Below, one piece after another: positions 32,175 to 40,637 of a DNA stretch of 64,000 bases. The stretch spans positions 1,612,001 to 1,676,000 of the forward strand of contig OZ251532.1 in NCBI GenBank assembly GCA_965243175.1, written 5' to 3'. Under the pieces are notes generated by a model that saw only the letters and a program-made list of their open reading frames with translations, did no database searches and had not been told where the DNA came from. The translations under genes were made by a program, and so were the position numbers. This stretch comes from VXYL01 sp965243175 (lineage in GTDB: Bacteria; Pseudomonadota; Gammaproteobacteria; Pseudomonadales; Azotimanducaceae). Position 1 is the first letter of the stretch, and each line of letters opens with the position of its first letter.

Positions 32175-33235
32175 CGACGCTGAAGACTGCGCTTCACTTC
32201 CGAGTCGTAGATCGCCCCGAACGCCTCGTCGATGGCGTTGGGGTCGATGTCCAAATAGGCATCCGTGCTGTTGCAAGCCAAGCGACCATCGGCATCCCGA
32301 TACAGCGCGTGGTACTGAACCTGGTCCTCTTCCTCCTGCTGAAGGTCCAACTGCTTCAACAGAACGTAGTCGTGCGTGGCGATGAACACCTGCACGCCCT
32401 GCCTTTGCAGCTCAAGGAGCACGCCGACGAGCGGCGCCAGCAACGTCGGGTTCAAGTTCGCCTCCGGTTCGTCCCAGAACAGCACGGAGCCTTCGAGCAG
32501 CGTGCCGTTCTGGATCAGCACCCACAGCAGGCCGAGCTTGCGCAATCCCTCCGCCAGCAGGCTGAACTCCAGCGTTCCCTGCCGACCACCTCGCCAATAG
32601 AACACTTCGCCCTTCCTCACGATGTCGCCGCCGAGTTCGCGGTCAAGCTTGTCGACGAGCCGGCGGCGATCTTCGTCCGGTGCGCCCCGTAGCACCGGCA
32701 GGTACGCCCGGTCCAAAAGGTCGCTGTAGACCTCCTCGAAGTGTACGGCTCGCTCGGCGTAGAGCGAGCGGAACCCCGGCGCGTTCGCCAGCATCTCCTT
32801 GACGGGAATGTAGACGGACTCGACATCGGGCACCCGTTTGGGCAGGCGCTCCTCCGCATTTTGCGGGTGCGTGGTCAGGCTGGAAAACTCGGTGCGAACC
32901 GTCCAGTTGCCGATCTTCACCTTCGCGAACGCACTGACGGCACCGCGTCGCCGTTTGGCCAGGCGGCCGATCTTGCCGTCGGCGGGCAGGAACACTCGCG
33001 TGAGTTTGTCCGTAAAGCGCTCGCGCTTCTTCGCCGCATCGCAGGCGGCGTAGGCCACTTTCATCAAGTGCGTCTTGCCCGTGCCGTTGGCGCCAACGAA
33101 GACGTTGATGCCGCGCGAGGGCAGTAGGTTCAGGCCCTCGAAGGCGGTGAAATGGCCGAGTTGGATGCCCGTTACCGCCGGAGGGCCGGGGGGCTTGAGT
33201 CGGGGACGTCGTGCTGTGGATGACTGGCCAGCCAT
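32171..33235 (-). CDS. AAA family ATPase (AAA_15/21, OLD-like), defence-module candidate
   Basis: 354 aa. SMC/ABC-type ATPase head: residues 22-55 hold ITGIQLGHFTAFEGLN-like sequence and Walker A GANGTGKT (48-55). Signature region LEFSLLAEGLRKLGLLWVL, Walker B SVLFWDEPEANLNP with D255-E256, then VFIATHDYVLLKQL as the switch His. This architecture is shared by OLD-family and many two-gene anti-phage systems. Its partner overlaps by ATGA and encodes a PD-(D/E)xK-like protein, so ATPase sensing coupled to a nuclease is a reasonable inference. No Toprim domain is present, so it is not a plain OLD/Gabija protein. Leftward transcription, divergent from the LLM gene. Confidence 0.85.
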   Translation of the reverse strand: MAGQSSTARRPRLKPPGPPAVTGIQLGHFTAFEGLNLLPSRGINVFVGANGTGKTHLMKVAYAACDAAKKRERFTDKLTRVFLPADGKIGRLAKRRRGAVSAFAKVKIGNWTVRTEFSSLTTHPQNAEERLPKRVPDVESVYIPVKEMLANAPGFRSLYAERAVHFEEVYSDLLDRAYLPVLRGAPDEDRRRLVDKLDRELGGDIVRKGEVFYWRGGRQGTLEFSLLAEGLRKLGLLWVLIQNGTLLEGSVLFWDEPEANLNPTLLAPLVGVLLELQRQGVQVFIATHDYVLLKQLDLQQEEEDQVQYHALYRDADGRLACNSTDAYLDIDPNAIDEAFGAIYDSEVKRSLQRR

Positions 33236-33366
33236 TTGAGGCGCATTGTATTGCGCCCCGCTTCACCCGTACAAGCGGAAGGCCAGGGTCGCCCCGCACC
33301 CAAAGCGGTCGCCATGCGCCGCCAGCGCTTTGCTAAGCTCCACCTATACCCACCAGAGGACCAGAC

Positions 33367-34236
33367 ATGGCATTCAGAGGCATCGCAGGGGCCAAGTTCG
33401 GCGTCAGCACCTTCCCCACGGACTACGGGATGCAGCCGGTGGAGCTGGCGAAGGCGGTCGAGGAGCGCGGCTTCGACAGCTTGTTCTTCCCCGAGCACAC
33501 GCACATTCCGGCCAGCCGGGCCACGCCGTTTCCCGGCGGGGGCGAGCTGCCGAAGCAGTATTGGCATGCGCACGATCCGTTCGTGGCCTTGAGCGCGTGC
33601 GCGGCGGTCACGGAGCGCATTCAGCTCGGCACCGGCATCTGCCTGATCATCGAGCGCGATCCGATCACCACCGCCAAGGAAATCGCCTCGCTGGACATGA
33701 TCTCGAACGGGCGGGCGATCATCGGCATCGGCGCCGGGTGGAACCGCGAGGAGATGGAGAACCACGGCGCGGACTACAAGAACCGTTGGGCGATGGTGCG
33801 CGAGAAAGTGCTGGCCATGCGCGAGATCTGGAACAACGACGCAGCGGAGTTCCACGGCGACCACGTGGACTTCGACCCGCTGTGGAGCTATCCGAAGCCG
33901 GTGCAGAAGAACGGGCCGCCGATTTGGATCGGCGCCAACTCGAAGTGGGTCTTCAGCCGCATCGCCGACTATGCGGACGGCTGGATGCCCATCGGCGGCC
34001 TCGGTTCCGGGAACATGGAGCGCTTGCAGGAGGCGATGGCCGCGAAGGGGCGCAAGGTCGAGGATCTGGACTTGGCGCTCTTCGGCACGCCGCCGGACGC
34101 CGAGCGCGTGGTCGGGCGCATCGGTCAAGGCTTCGACCACGTGATCTTCGGCCTGCCGTCGGAACAGGCCGATGCCGTGCTGCCGGTGCTGGACCGCTAC
34201 GCCACCGTGGTCGAGGAGGTCAAAGCGCGGGCGTAG
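33367..34236 (+). CDS. LLM-class flavin-dependent oxidoreductase, second copy
   Basis: 289 aa; AGAGGACCAGAC precedes ATG 33367. Luciferase-like barrel with FGVSTFPTDYGMQPVELAKA, GFDSLFFPEHTHIP, RIQLGTGICLIIERDPITTAKE, DMISNGRAIIGIGAGWNREEME, and PPIWIGANSKWVFSRIADYADGW. This pattern matches TIGR03619-like F420-dependent members. It differs clearly from the LLM protein at 27 kb (different subfamily, not a recent duplicate). Monooxygenase or hydride-transfer substrate unknown. It is divergent from the ATPase gene. Confidence 0.9.
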   Translation: MAFRGIAGAKFGVSTFPTDYGMQPVELAKAVEERGFDSLFFPEHTHIPASRATPFPGGGELPKQYWHAHDPFVALSACAAVTERIQLGTGICLIIERDPITTAKEIASLDMISNGRAIIGIGAGWNREEMENHGADYKNRWAMVREKVLAMREIWNNDAAEFHGDHVDFDPLWSYPKPVQKNGPPIWIGANSKWVFSRIADYADGWMPIGGLGSGNMERLQEAMAAKGRKVEDLDLALFGTPPDAERVVGRIGQGFDHVIFGLPSEQADAVLPVLDRYATVVEEVKARA

Positions 34237-34293
34237 CGCACGAACAGTCCGACGGAGTGGGCCTGCTCCGTCGGCTCCGTCGGAAGCTCCCGC

Positions 34294-34722
34294 TCAGGAA
34301 CGCAGCGGCACCAGTTCCGTCAGAATCCCGCCCGCGCTCTTCGGATGGAAGAACGCGGCGGTGGCGCGGTCTCCTTCCGGGCGTCCGCCGAGGTCGATCT
34401 GGCGCATGCCCTTGGCGCACAGCCGAGCGGCTTCCGCGGCGACGTCCTCGCAGGCGTAGCCCCAGTGGTGCAGGCCGGGGCCGAAGCGTTGCAGATACTT
34501 GTAGGTGCCGGCTTCCGGGCGCACCGGCACGAGCACTTCGATCTGCGTCTCGCCGCTGCCGATCTGGAAGAAGTAGTTGTGCGTGCCTTCAGGGGCGAAG
34601 TAGGCGCCGTCCGGCAGCGGCGTCCGCCCGTCCAGCGGAAAGCCGAGCTTGCCCTCCAACGTCGCCATCGCTTCGTCGATGCTGTGGGCGACGACGCCAA
34701 TGTGATCCAACCGCACGATCAT
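34294..34722 (-). CDS. VOC-family protein, methylmalonyl-CoA epimerase-like
   Basis: 142 aa, with GGGGAGAGAACG before ATG 34722. Two betaalphabetabetabeta modules with metal ligands in the usual order: His7 (RLDHIGVV), Glu in QIEVLVPV, His in PGLHHWGYACED, and Glu136 in GILTELVPL. The phrase GLHHWGYACEDV matches methylmalonyl-CoA epimerases (GLHHICFEVDDI). Reaction probably 2-epimerisation of methylmalonyl-CoA or a related acyl-CoA; a lactoylglutathione-lyase-like function is the alternative. It follows the threonine ammonia-lyase gene by about 70 bp on the same strand; threonine degradation leads through propionyl-CoA to methylmalonyl-CoA. Confidence 0.82.
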   Translation of the reverse strand: MIVRLDHIGVVAHSIDEAMATLEGKLGFPLDGRTPLPDGAYFAPEGTHNYFFQIGSGETQIEVLVPVRPEAGTYKYLQRFGPGLHHWGYACEDVAAEAARLCAKGMRQIDLGGRPEGDRATAAFFHPKSAGGILTELVPLRS

Positions 34723-34793
34723 CGTTCTCTCCCCGTTTGCGCAGACTTGGCCATCGTAGCAGACCAACGCCCAACGCCAACGGCGCGGCCCGC

Positions 34794-35999
34794 TCAGTCC
34801 GCCTGGCGCACGTCGTAGCCGCGCTGGCGCAGCGCCTCGATCACCTCGTCCACCTGCTCCTCGCCACGCATCTGAAGCACCAGTTCCACCACCGTGGCAC
34901 GGGCGGAAGAGGCTCGAAACGCGCGTTGGTGGACGATGTCCACGATGTTGCTGTCGTGCTCGCCGAGAATGGCGGTGACGGCGGCCAGCGACCCCGGCAC
35001 GTCGGAGATCTCCACCGCCAAGCGCACCAGCCGACGGCTGCGCACCAGGCCGCGCTGCAACACCGAGGAGAGAATCATCATGTCGATGTTGCCGCCGCTC
35101 AACACCACGGCGGTTTTGCCCCGCGCCAGCGAAGGCTCGACGAGCAACGCGGCCAAGGCCGCTGCGCCGGCACCTTCGGTGACTGTCTTCTCTACTTCCA
35201 ACAGCACGAAGATGGCGCGTTCGATGTCCCGATCGGCCACCGTCACCAGGCGATCCACGTGTTCGCGGATGAGCGGCATGGTGCGTTCGCCCGGCATGCC
35301 CACGGCGATGCCTTCCGCCACCGTGCCGGCAGTGGGCGTCGGCACCGGCTCGCCGTTGAACAGCGCGGCAGCAGCGGAGAAGCGCTTCGCCTGCACGCCC
35401 ACCACGGCGATGTCCGGCCGCAGCGCCTTCGCCGCGGTCGCCACCCCGGCGATGAGTCCGCCACCGCCCACCGGCACCACCAGCGTGTCCAGATCCGGCG
35501 CTTGTTCGAGCATCTCCAAGCCCAGCGTGCCTTGGCCGGCGATCACCGCGTCGTCGTCGAAAGGGTGGACAAGCGTCTGGTCGCGCTCCACCGCCAACTG
35601 CTCCGTGAACGCCAGCGTCTCGGCGAACTGGCTGCCGTGCAGCAGCACTTCCGCGCCGAACACCTTGGTCTGCGCGACCTTGGCGTTCGGCGTGTGGCGG
35701 GGCATGACGATGCTCACCGGAATGTCCAGCCGCGAGCCGTGGTAGGCCAGCGCTTGGGCATGGTTGCCAGCCGACATCGCCACCACCCCGCGACGCCGCT
35801 CCGCCTCGCCGAGCAGCAGCAGCCGATGCAGCGCGCCGCGTTCCTTGAAGGACGCGGTGAACTGGAGGTTCTCGTACTTCAGATGCACGTCCGCGCCGAT
35901 CCGCGCCGACAGAACGGCGGACCTGGCGAGCGGCGTGGTCGCCACTTGCGAACAAATGCGCTCCCGCGCCTGCTCGATGGCGCCCAGCGTGATGGCCAT
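34794..35999 (-). CDS. Threonine ammonia-lyase with C-terminal ACT domain
   Basis: 401 aa. Fold-type II PLP enzyme: Schiff-base Lys52 in TASFKERGAL, SAGNHAQALAYH, and phosphate-binding VVPVGGGGLIAG. A C-terminal ACT-like domain (VRLAVEISDVPGSLAAVTAILGEHDSNIVDI) of about 75 residues is present, as in the single-ACT 'catabolic-like' enzymes of about 400 aa rather than the 500-aa IlvA. It converts threonine (or serine) to 2-oxobutyrate and ammonia. With the downstream epimerase-like gene it could feed a propionyl-CoA route. Confidence 0.93.
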   Translation of the reverse strand: MAITLGAIEQARERICSQVATTPLARSAVLSARIGADVHLKYENLQFTASFKERGALHRLLLLGEAERRRGVVAMSAGNHAQALAYHGSRLDIPVSIVMPRHTPNAKVAQTKVFGAEVLLHGSQFAETLAFTEQLAVERDQTLVHPFDDDAVIAGQGTLGLEMLEQAPDLDTLVVPVGGGGLIAGVATAAKALRPDIAVVGVQAKRFSAAAALFNGEPVPTPTAGTVAEGIAVGMPGERTMPLIREHVDRLVTVADRDIERAIFVLLEVEKTVTEGAGAAALAALLVEPSLARGKTAVVLSGGNIDMMILSSVLQRGLVRSRRLVRLAVEISDVPGSLAAVTAILGEHDSNIVDIVHQRAFRASSARATVVELVLQMRGEEQVDEVIEALRQRGYDVRQAD

Positions 36000-36074
36000 G
36001 CTTGCGCGGTCGCCTGAGCCGAAGTGCCGAAGACGCAGCCAATGCTACACCCGAAGCCGACGCGCCCACGCCAT

Positions 36075-36127
36075 GGCAGTTACTGTCGATTGACTACTAA
36101 TCACTGCCAAATTCACCAGTAACTGCC
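36075..36127. repeat. Palindromic dispersed repeat, copy 2
   Basis: 53 bp beginning ggcagttactgtcgattgac and ending attcaccagtaactgcc: perfect 10-bp terminal inverted repeats (ggcagttact / agtaactgcc). In reverse orientation it matches the copy at 21433-21488. It is a non-coding, AT-richer island downstream of the MFS gene and upstream of the threonine ammonia-lyase start. Confidence 0.85.
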
Positions 36128-36236
36128 TTGCATCTAGATCGTGATCTCGGGCGCTGGCCGATCTCGAGCTCGATGCCGACGTGGATGTAACGGTGAGCCA
36201 AGAGCAAGTCTAAGGGCGACCTAACTCGCCCAACGT

Positions 36237-37904
36237 TCAAGCAGCCACGTCCTCCCCGGCGGCCCGCGCACGATCCAACCGGCTGGTCTCCGCCGGAAGC
36301 AAGTGCTTGAGCAGCAAGACCAGGAAGACCGCCGGCACCACCAAAGTCGCCAGCGACATCAAAAGACTCGCGCGCAACGCCTCTCCTGAATCCAGGCCGC
36401 CCGCCGCCAGCACGTCGCTCACCTGGCCGACTGCGTAGGGGCCGAGCGCCAGCCCCACCGTTGCCATCAGCAGATAGAACGCCGATGCCACCGCCCTCAT
36501 GCGCGGCATCACCAGATCGTTGACGGTGCTGGCCGCGCCGCCTATCCAGCAAGAGGCGAATATGTTGACAAGGAAGTTGAGAACATAGGCGGCAACGAGG
36601 CTCTCCACCCGCAACAGAGCGGCCGCCGTGGGCGCAACCAAGGCGATGGCGGCAATGCCCACGAAGACGCGAGCGTTGGCCGTGCGAGGCCGCAGTCGAT
36701 CGGAAAGCACACCGCCCAGCGTGATGCCCAACCAGCCGGCCACCGCGAACGAGAGGCCGAGCACCAGCCCGGCTTCGGCAGCGCCGATGCCGTGAACGCG
36801 CATGAAGAACGGCGGCACCCAGGCGGCGAAGGCGTAGGAAACGAAGGAGATCATTGGGAACCCCAGCATCGAATAGACGAAGGCGCGGCTCTTGAACATC
36901 ATGGCGAACGTCGCCGGATCGCGGGCGCCCAGCACCTGCACCCAGGAGAGCGCCGCGTAGGTGCCCAAGCCCAACGCGATCCACTGCGCAGGATCCCCCG
37001 TGAGCACGACCATGCCCCACGCGGCGAGCGCAATCGCGACGGCGCCAGCCAAGTTGCTGCGCACCGCCTTGGCATCGGCCACCCGGCCCAGCGTCAACAC
37101 AGTCAACGGCGGCACCACGGCCATCAACTCCTGCCAAGCGGCGGCGAAGGGCCGGGGATGCTTGGCGGCAGGCAGCCCTTCGCTCTGGCCACGCACCGGT
37201 TCGCGCAACGTCGCCACCCAAACGGCCATCAGCAGGCCAGGAACGCCAACCGCAAGGTAGGCCGCCTGCCAACCCTTCAGACCGAGCGGCGCAAGGGCAG
37301 GATCAGGATAGGCCGCCTGCCAGCCATCGACGATCCAGCCGCCCAGGAAGATGCCGATGCCCGCGCCGATGTAGATGCCGCTGGAATACAGTGCCAGCAC
37401 CGTGGCGCGCACCTTCGGCGGGAAGTAGTCCGCCAGCATGGAAAACGCCGCGGGCGTGGCGCTTGCTTCGCCGATGCCCACGCCAATGCGGTACGCCGCC
37501 AGGCTGAAGAAGCTGCGCGCGGTGCCGGAAAGCGCCGTCATCAGGCTCCAGAACCCAATGCCGATGGCGATCAGATTCTTGCGCGTCCACGTATCCGCCA
37601 GCTTCCCCAGCGGCAGCCCGAAGATGGCGTAGAAGACAGCGAACGCGGTGCCGTAGAGAAAGCCGATCTGCGCATCCGAAACGCCAAGGTCCGCTTTGAT
37701 CTCCTCGGCAAGGATGGTGACGATCTGCCGATCGATGAAGTTGAAGATGTACACCAAGACCAGTACGCCGGTGACGTAGCTGGCGTAGCCGGTACTGGCC
37801 GCGCCTTCGGTGTTGGGGCCGGGGCCGGGCGTGGGCTGGGAGGAATCGGCGGGCTTGCTTGCTGCCAAGGGTGGCTCGCATCGGCGCGAAGGCGATTGCC
37901 GCAC
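36237..37904 (-). CDS. Major facilitator superfamily transporter (Spinster-like)
   Basis: 555 aa from GTG 37904; TTG about 13 codons further in, or an upstream start to 38006, are possible. Twelve hydrophobic segments. Landmarks of the family are YIFNFIDRQIVTILAEEIKADLG at helix 1, FGLPLGKLADTWTRKN (the A-motif between helices 2 and 3), and IGVGIGEASATPAAFSMLADYFPP. The Spinster-like MFS group exports or imports lipids and small acids. A longer than usual central loop lies between helices 6 and 7. It is the last leftward gene before the insertion sequence. Confidence 0.88.
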   Translation of the reverse strand: MRQSPSRRCEPPLAASKPADSSQPTPGPGPNTEGAASTGYASYVTGVLVLVYIFNFIDRQIVTILAEEIKADLGVSDAQIGFLYGTAFAVFYAIFGLPLGKLADTWTRKNLIAIGIGFWSLMTALSGTARSFFSLAAYRIGVGIGEASATPAAFSMLADYFPPKVRATVLALYSSGIYIGAGIGIFLGGWIVDGWQAAYPDPALAPLGLKGWQAAYLAVGVPGLLMAVWVATLREPVRGQSEGLPAAKHPRPFAAAWQELMAVVPPLTVLTLGRVADAKAVRSNLAGAVAIALAAWGMVVLTGDPAQWIALGLGTYAALSWVQVLGARDPATFAMMFKSRAFVYSMLGFPMISFVSYAFAAWVPPFFMRVHGIGAAEAGLVLGLSFAVAGWLGITLGGVLSDRLRPRTANARVFVGIAAIALVAPTAAALLRVESLVAAYVLNFLVNIFASCWIGGAASTVNDLVMPRMRAVASAFYLLMATVGLALGPYAVGQVSDVLAAGGLDSGEALRASLLMSLATLVVPAVFLVLLLKHLLPAETSRLDRARAAGEDVAA

Positions 37905-38032
37905 TATACGCCTTTCGCTCAGCCTGCCACGCCATCTACAAGACTGAGGCACTGCCTGCCGGCAAGTTCCGCCGTGGACCGAACAGCCAGACAAGATGCG
38001 TCGCACACCCGAGGGCGAGGTGGCCCGAAGGC

Positions 38033-39740
38033 GGGTGTGCGACAGATCGTAGGTCAGTGGTTGCTCACCAAGTCCATTCTCAAGCGGCGAGTGCGGCGAC
38101 GCGGTCGTTCCAGTAGTCGTCGAGCTGGCCTCCGATGCGCGCGCAGCGGAGCCAGAGGACGGGGTTGGCGCCGGCCACGGTCCAGCGCATTCCGGGGCCT
38201 TTCGCGCGCTGGCCGACGACGTTCTTGCAGCCCGCCTCGATGACGCCGGAACCGATCGGCAGGCCGCTGGCGAGGTATTCGTCGTAGCGCATGCGGTCGC
38301 GCCGGGCGCCGAGGTACGCGACCGCGCGGCGGCACTCCTCGGCTTCGCCGCCGCGCTTGCGCAGGTCGTCCAGGGCGTCGTCGACGCGGCCCGCCTTGAG
38401 CATCGCGCACAGCTTCTTCGCCCACGCCTCGGCGAGGTCGCCGTCGCCGTGGCGGGCGCGCGCCGCCGCCCACAGGTACTCCGCCGCGTGGTAGTAGTCG
38501 ACGATCCTCTCGGCGTCCGGGAACCAGTCGTCGAACACCCGCCGGATCCACTCCGCGCCGTCGCCGACGCACACGTCGACGTCGCCCGGCCCGCAGCCCG
38601 CCGCCGCCAGTTCGCGCAGCAGCCGCCGCTCGAACGGCGACTCCCGGCCGGGCGTCTCCGCCGCGCTCTCGATCGCCGCGAACAGCACCGCCGCGCCCTC
38701 CACCATGCGCGGGCGGCCCTCGGCGTCCGTCTCGGACACCCACAGCGCGCCCACCTTCGCCTCGCGCGTGCCAGCCCGTCCGCCGTCCTTGCCGGAACGC
38801 CCCTCGGTCTCGCTCGGCAGCGCCGGAACGCCCGTGCCGTCCACCGCGCAGCACAGCTTCCGCCCCGGCTTCGACGCCTCCCGCGCCAGCGAGGCCCCGT
38901 CGCCGTCGCCTCCCCCTTCCGACCGCCACGCCTCCAGATCGTCGCCCACCGCCCGCGTCGTCCGCTCCACCCGCTTCGCGCCGAAGTTCAGCCCCGACAG
39001 CTCGCGCAGCAACTCGTCCGCCCCCGCGTAGCTGCACTGCGAACCCGCCAGGCTCGCCAGACGCCGCGCCGACGGCGTCATCGAACCCTCGACGCCCAGC
39101 CGCCGCGCCCGCGGGCGAACGCTGCGCCCGCACTCCCGGCACCCGCGCCGCGCCATCTCCACCCGCACGCTCCCCAGCACCGTCTCCACGCGCACCTCGT
39201 CGACCCGCAGCAGCCGCGTCCGACCGCCGCACGCCGGGCACGCGCACGGCGCCGCGTCGTCCTTCCCGTACGCCAGCTCCAGCCCTTGCCGCGCCAACTC
39301 CTGCATGTCCGCGCGCAGCCGCATGTCCAGCAGCGCCGCATCCCTCGAACCGGACCCGCAGCGCGCCATCTCGAACCGCGCCAAACGCGCCGTCGCCGCC
39401 ACCAGCTCCCGCCGCAGCCCCGCGCCTTCACCCTCTTCGCGCTTGCGTTCCTCTTCCAACTCCTCGACAGTCCCTGTCGCCATGGCGGGTCTCCTTCCCC
39501 TGGCTCGTTTCGCAAAAACGCCAAGAGTACGAGACCCGCCTTGGCTCAACCCCCTCGACCGCCGACCTCCGCGCCAGAACGGCCCGGGCGCGGCGACCAC
39601 CGACGACGGCGGCTTCAGCCACGGCGCGCTCTGAACGGCATCGGGCGCCAATCCGTCCTCCGCAACGGCCGCGTCGCTCGACTCGCCGCCCGAGATCGGA
39701 CCCAGTGAGCAACCACTGACCTACGATTTGTCGCACACCC
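38033..39740. mobile_element. Complete ISKra4-like insertion sequence, 1,708 bp
   Basis: Bounded by 36-bp inverted repeats with one mismatch: gggtgtgcgaca at 38033 through ctcac at 38068, and its complement at 39705-39740. The sequence cccgaaggc is present on both outer sides (38024-38032 and 39741-39749), a 9-bp target duplication. It holds one transposase gene on the minus strand. Intact ends and open frame suggest recent and possibly functional insertion. Even for this window its G+C content is very high. Confidence 0.93.
38080..39483 (-). CDS. ISKra4 family DDE transposase
   Basis: 467 aa from ATG 39483, with GGAAGGAGACCCGCC upstream (the open frame runs back to 39651). Zinc-finger-like Cys pairs ACPACGG and RGCRECGRS lie near residues 95-130. 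The DDE residues appear as Asp in CCAVDGTGVP, Asp in DVCVGDGAEWI and Glu in IGSGVIEAGCKNVVGQRAKG, the last being the ISKra4-type signature ending GPGMRWT. DYYHAAEYLW between them is also typical. It catalyses transposition of the surrounding element. Confidence 0.92.
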   Translation of the reverse strand: MATGTVEELEEERKREEGEGAGLRRELVAATARLARFEMARCGSGSRDAALLDMRLRADMQELARQGLELAYGKDDAAPCACPACGGRTRLLRVDEVRVETVLGSVRVEMARRGCRECGRSVRPRARRLGVEGSMTPSARRLASLAGSQCSYAGADELLRELSGLNFGAKRVERTTRAVGDDLEAWRSEGGGDGDGASLAREASKPGRKLCCAVDGTGVPALPSETEGRSGKDGGRAGTREAKVGALWVSETDAEGRPRMVEGAAVLFAAIESAAETPGRESPFERRLLRELAAAGCGPGDVDVCVGDGAEWIRRVFDDWFPDAERIVDYYHAAEYLWAAARARHGDGDLAEAWAKKLCAMLKAGRVDDALDDLRKRGGEAEECRRAVAYLGARRDRMRYDEYLASGLPIGSGVIEAGCKNVVGQRAKGPGMRWTVAGANPVLWLRCARIGGQLDDYWNDRVAALAA

Positions 39741-39772
39741 CCCGAAGGCCCCATCGTTGCGCTAGACTCTGC

Positions 39773-39784
39773 GATACCGGTATC
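39773..39784. promoter_or_regulatory. Palindrome upstream of the toxin-antitoxin operon (operator candidate)
   Basis: gataccggtatc is a perfect 12-bp palindrome 36 bp before the antitoxin ATG. Ribbon-helix-helix antitoxins of the FitA type autorepress by binding such palindromes. Binding is inferred. Confidence 0.5.
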
Positions 39785-39819
39785 ATCCCGCGAGAACTTG
39801 GCTATTCACAGAGGACCTC

Positions 39820-40044
39820 ATGCCGAACTTGCTGCTTCGGGCGCTGCCGCCAGACATTCACCGTGCGTTGAAGCGGCAAGCGTCGTTGAATGGCCGCTCG
39901 CTGCAACGAGAGGTGCAGTCCATCCTCCGCGATGCGGTGGGCGACGCGCTAGACCAGCACATGGACGTGTCGGCTTTGCACGTCTCCGCCGCGCCTATGG
40001 TCGGAAAAGTCGGGCGGGAGGAAATCTACCGCGATGGCCGATGA
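39820..40044 (+). CDS. FitA-type ribbon-helix-helix antitoxin
   Basis: 74 aa; AGAGGACCTC precedes ATG 39820. N-terminal PNLLLRALPPDIHRALKRQA followed by NGRSLQREVQSILRDAV is the FitA-like RHH DNA-binding domain; the C-terminal tail (VGREEIYRDGR) would occupy the toxin active site. It neutralises the PIN toxin encoded by the overlapping next gene and represses the operon. The overlap is ATGA. The pair lies immediately to the right of the insertion sequence. Confidence 0.9.
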   Translation: MPNLLLRALPPDIHRALKRQASLNGRSLQREVQSILRDAVGDALDQHMDVSALHVSAAPMVGKVGREEIYRDGR

Positions 40045-40547
40045 CGACACCGCGAGATGGCGGCGAGGCGGGGATGCAGCCGCGCCAGCAGTCCCTTGAA
40101 GCTCCTGCCTCGTCAATTCTGGACACCAATGTGCTCGTGTCCGCTACGGCCTCGCAACGCGAACTGCACGCAGCGGCGCAAGATGTAATGCAGTGGCCCG
40201 CGTTGGGCAGGCGGATCCATGTGAGCGGCCAGATACTCCGCGAGTACCTCGTGGTGGCCACGCGCCCGTTGGAATCGAACGGCTTGGGGCTTGCATGCGC
40301 AGAAGCCGTCGCCAACGTGTCCGTTTTTCGTTCGGCGCTGCACTGCCTCGAGGAGAACGGCCAAGTGCAAAGAAAACTCGTCGAGTTGGTGCGGTCGCAT
40401 GAATGCAGAGGCTTTCTCGTTCACGATGCCAACGTGGTGGCAACTGCCTTGGCGCACGACATTCCTGCGATAGTCACGGAGAACCAGCGAGACTTCCTCA
40501 GATTCGCCGATCTTGTCGACATAATTGGCCTCGGCTCATTCGCTTAG
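40041..40547 (+). CDS. PIN-domain toxin (VapC/FitB type)
   Basis: 168 aa from ATG 40041; an internal ATG 12 codons in would give a more usual length of about 157. Acidic residues of the PIN active site: Asp in ILDTNVLVSA, Glu in ILREYLVVATR, Asp in FLVHDANVVATALAH, and Glu/Asp in VTENQRDF. The order and spacing fit a Mg-dependent RNase that cleaves tRNA or mRNA when the antitoxin is degraded. Translationally coupled to the antitoxin gene. Both look intact. Confidence 0.9.
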   Translation: MTTPRDGGEAGMQPRQQSLEAPASSILDTNVLVSATASQRELHAAAQDVMQWPALGRRIHVSGQILREYLVVATRPLESNGLGLACAEAVANVSVFRSALHCLEENGQVQRKLVELVRSHECRGFLVHDANVVATALAHDIPAIVTENQRDFLRFADLVDIIGLGSFA

Positions 40548-40637
40548 CGCCGAGGCGGTCGTCTCACGGAAAGCGTGTGCGGCACGTTGTCGCTGGTGCT
40601 GTCGAAAGGGACGATCGGGATGGACGTTGCCGCCGTC

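Noticed and set aside
40615..40637. A fifth 23-bp unit before the array at 40638
   Set aside because: The conserved core positions (tggacg at units 11-16) do not match in that register.
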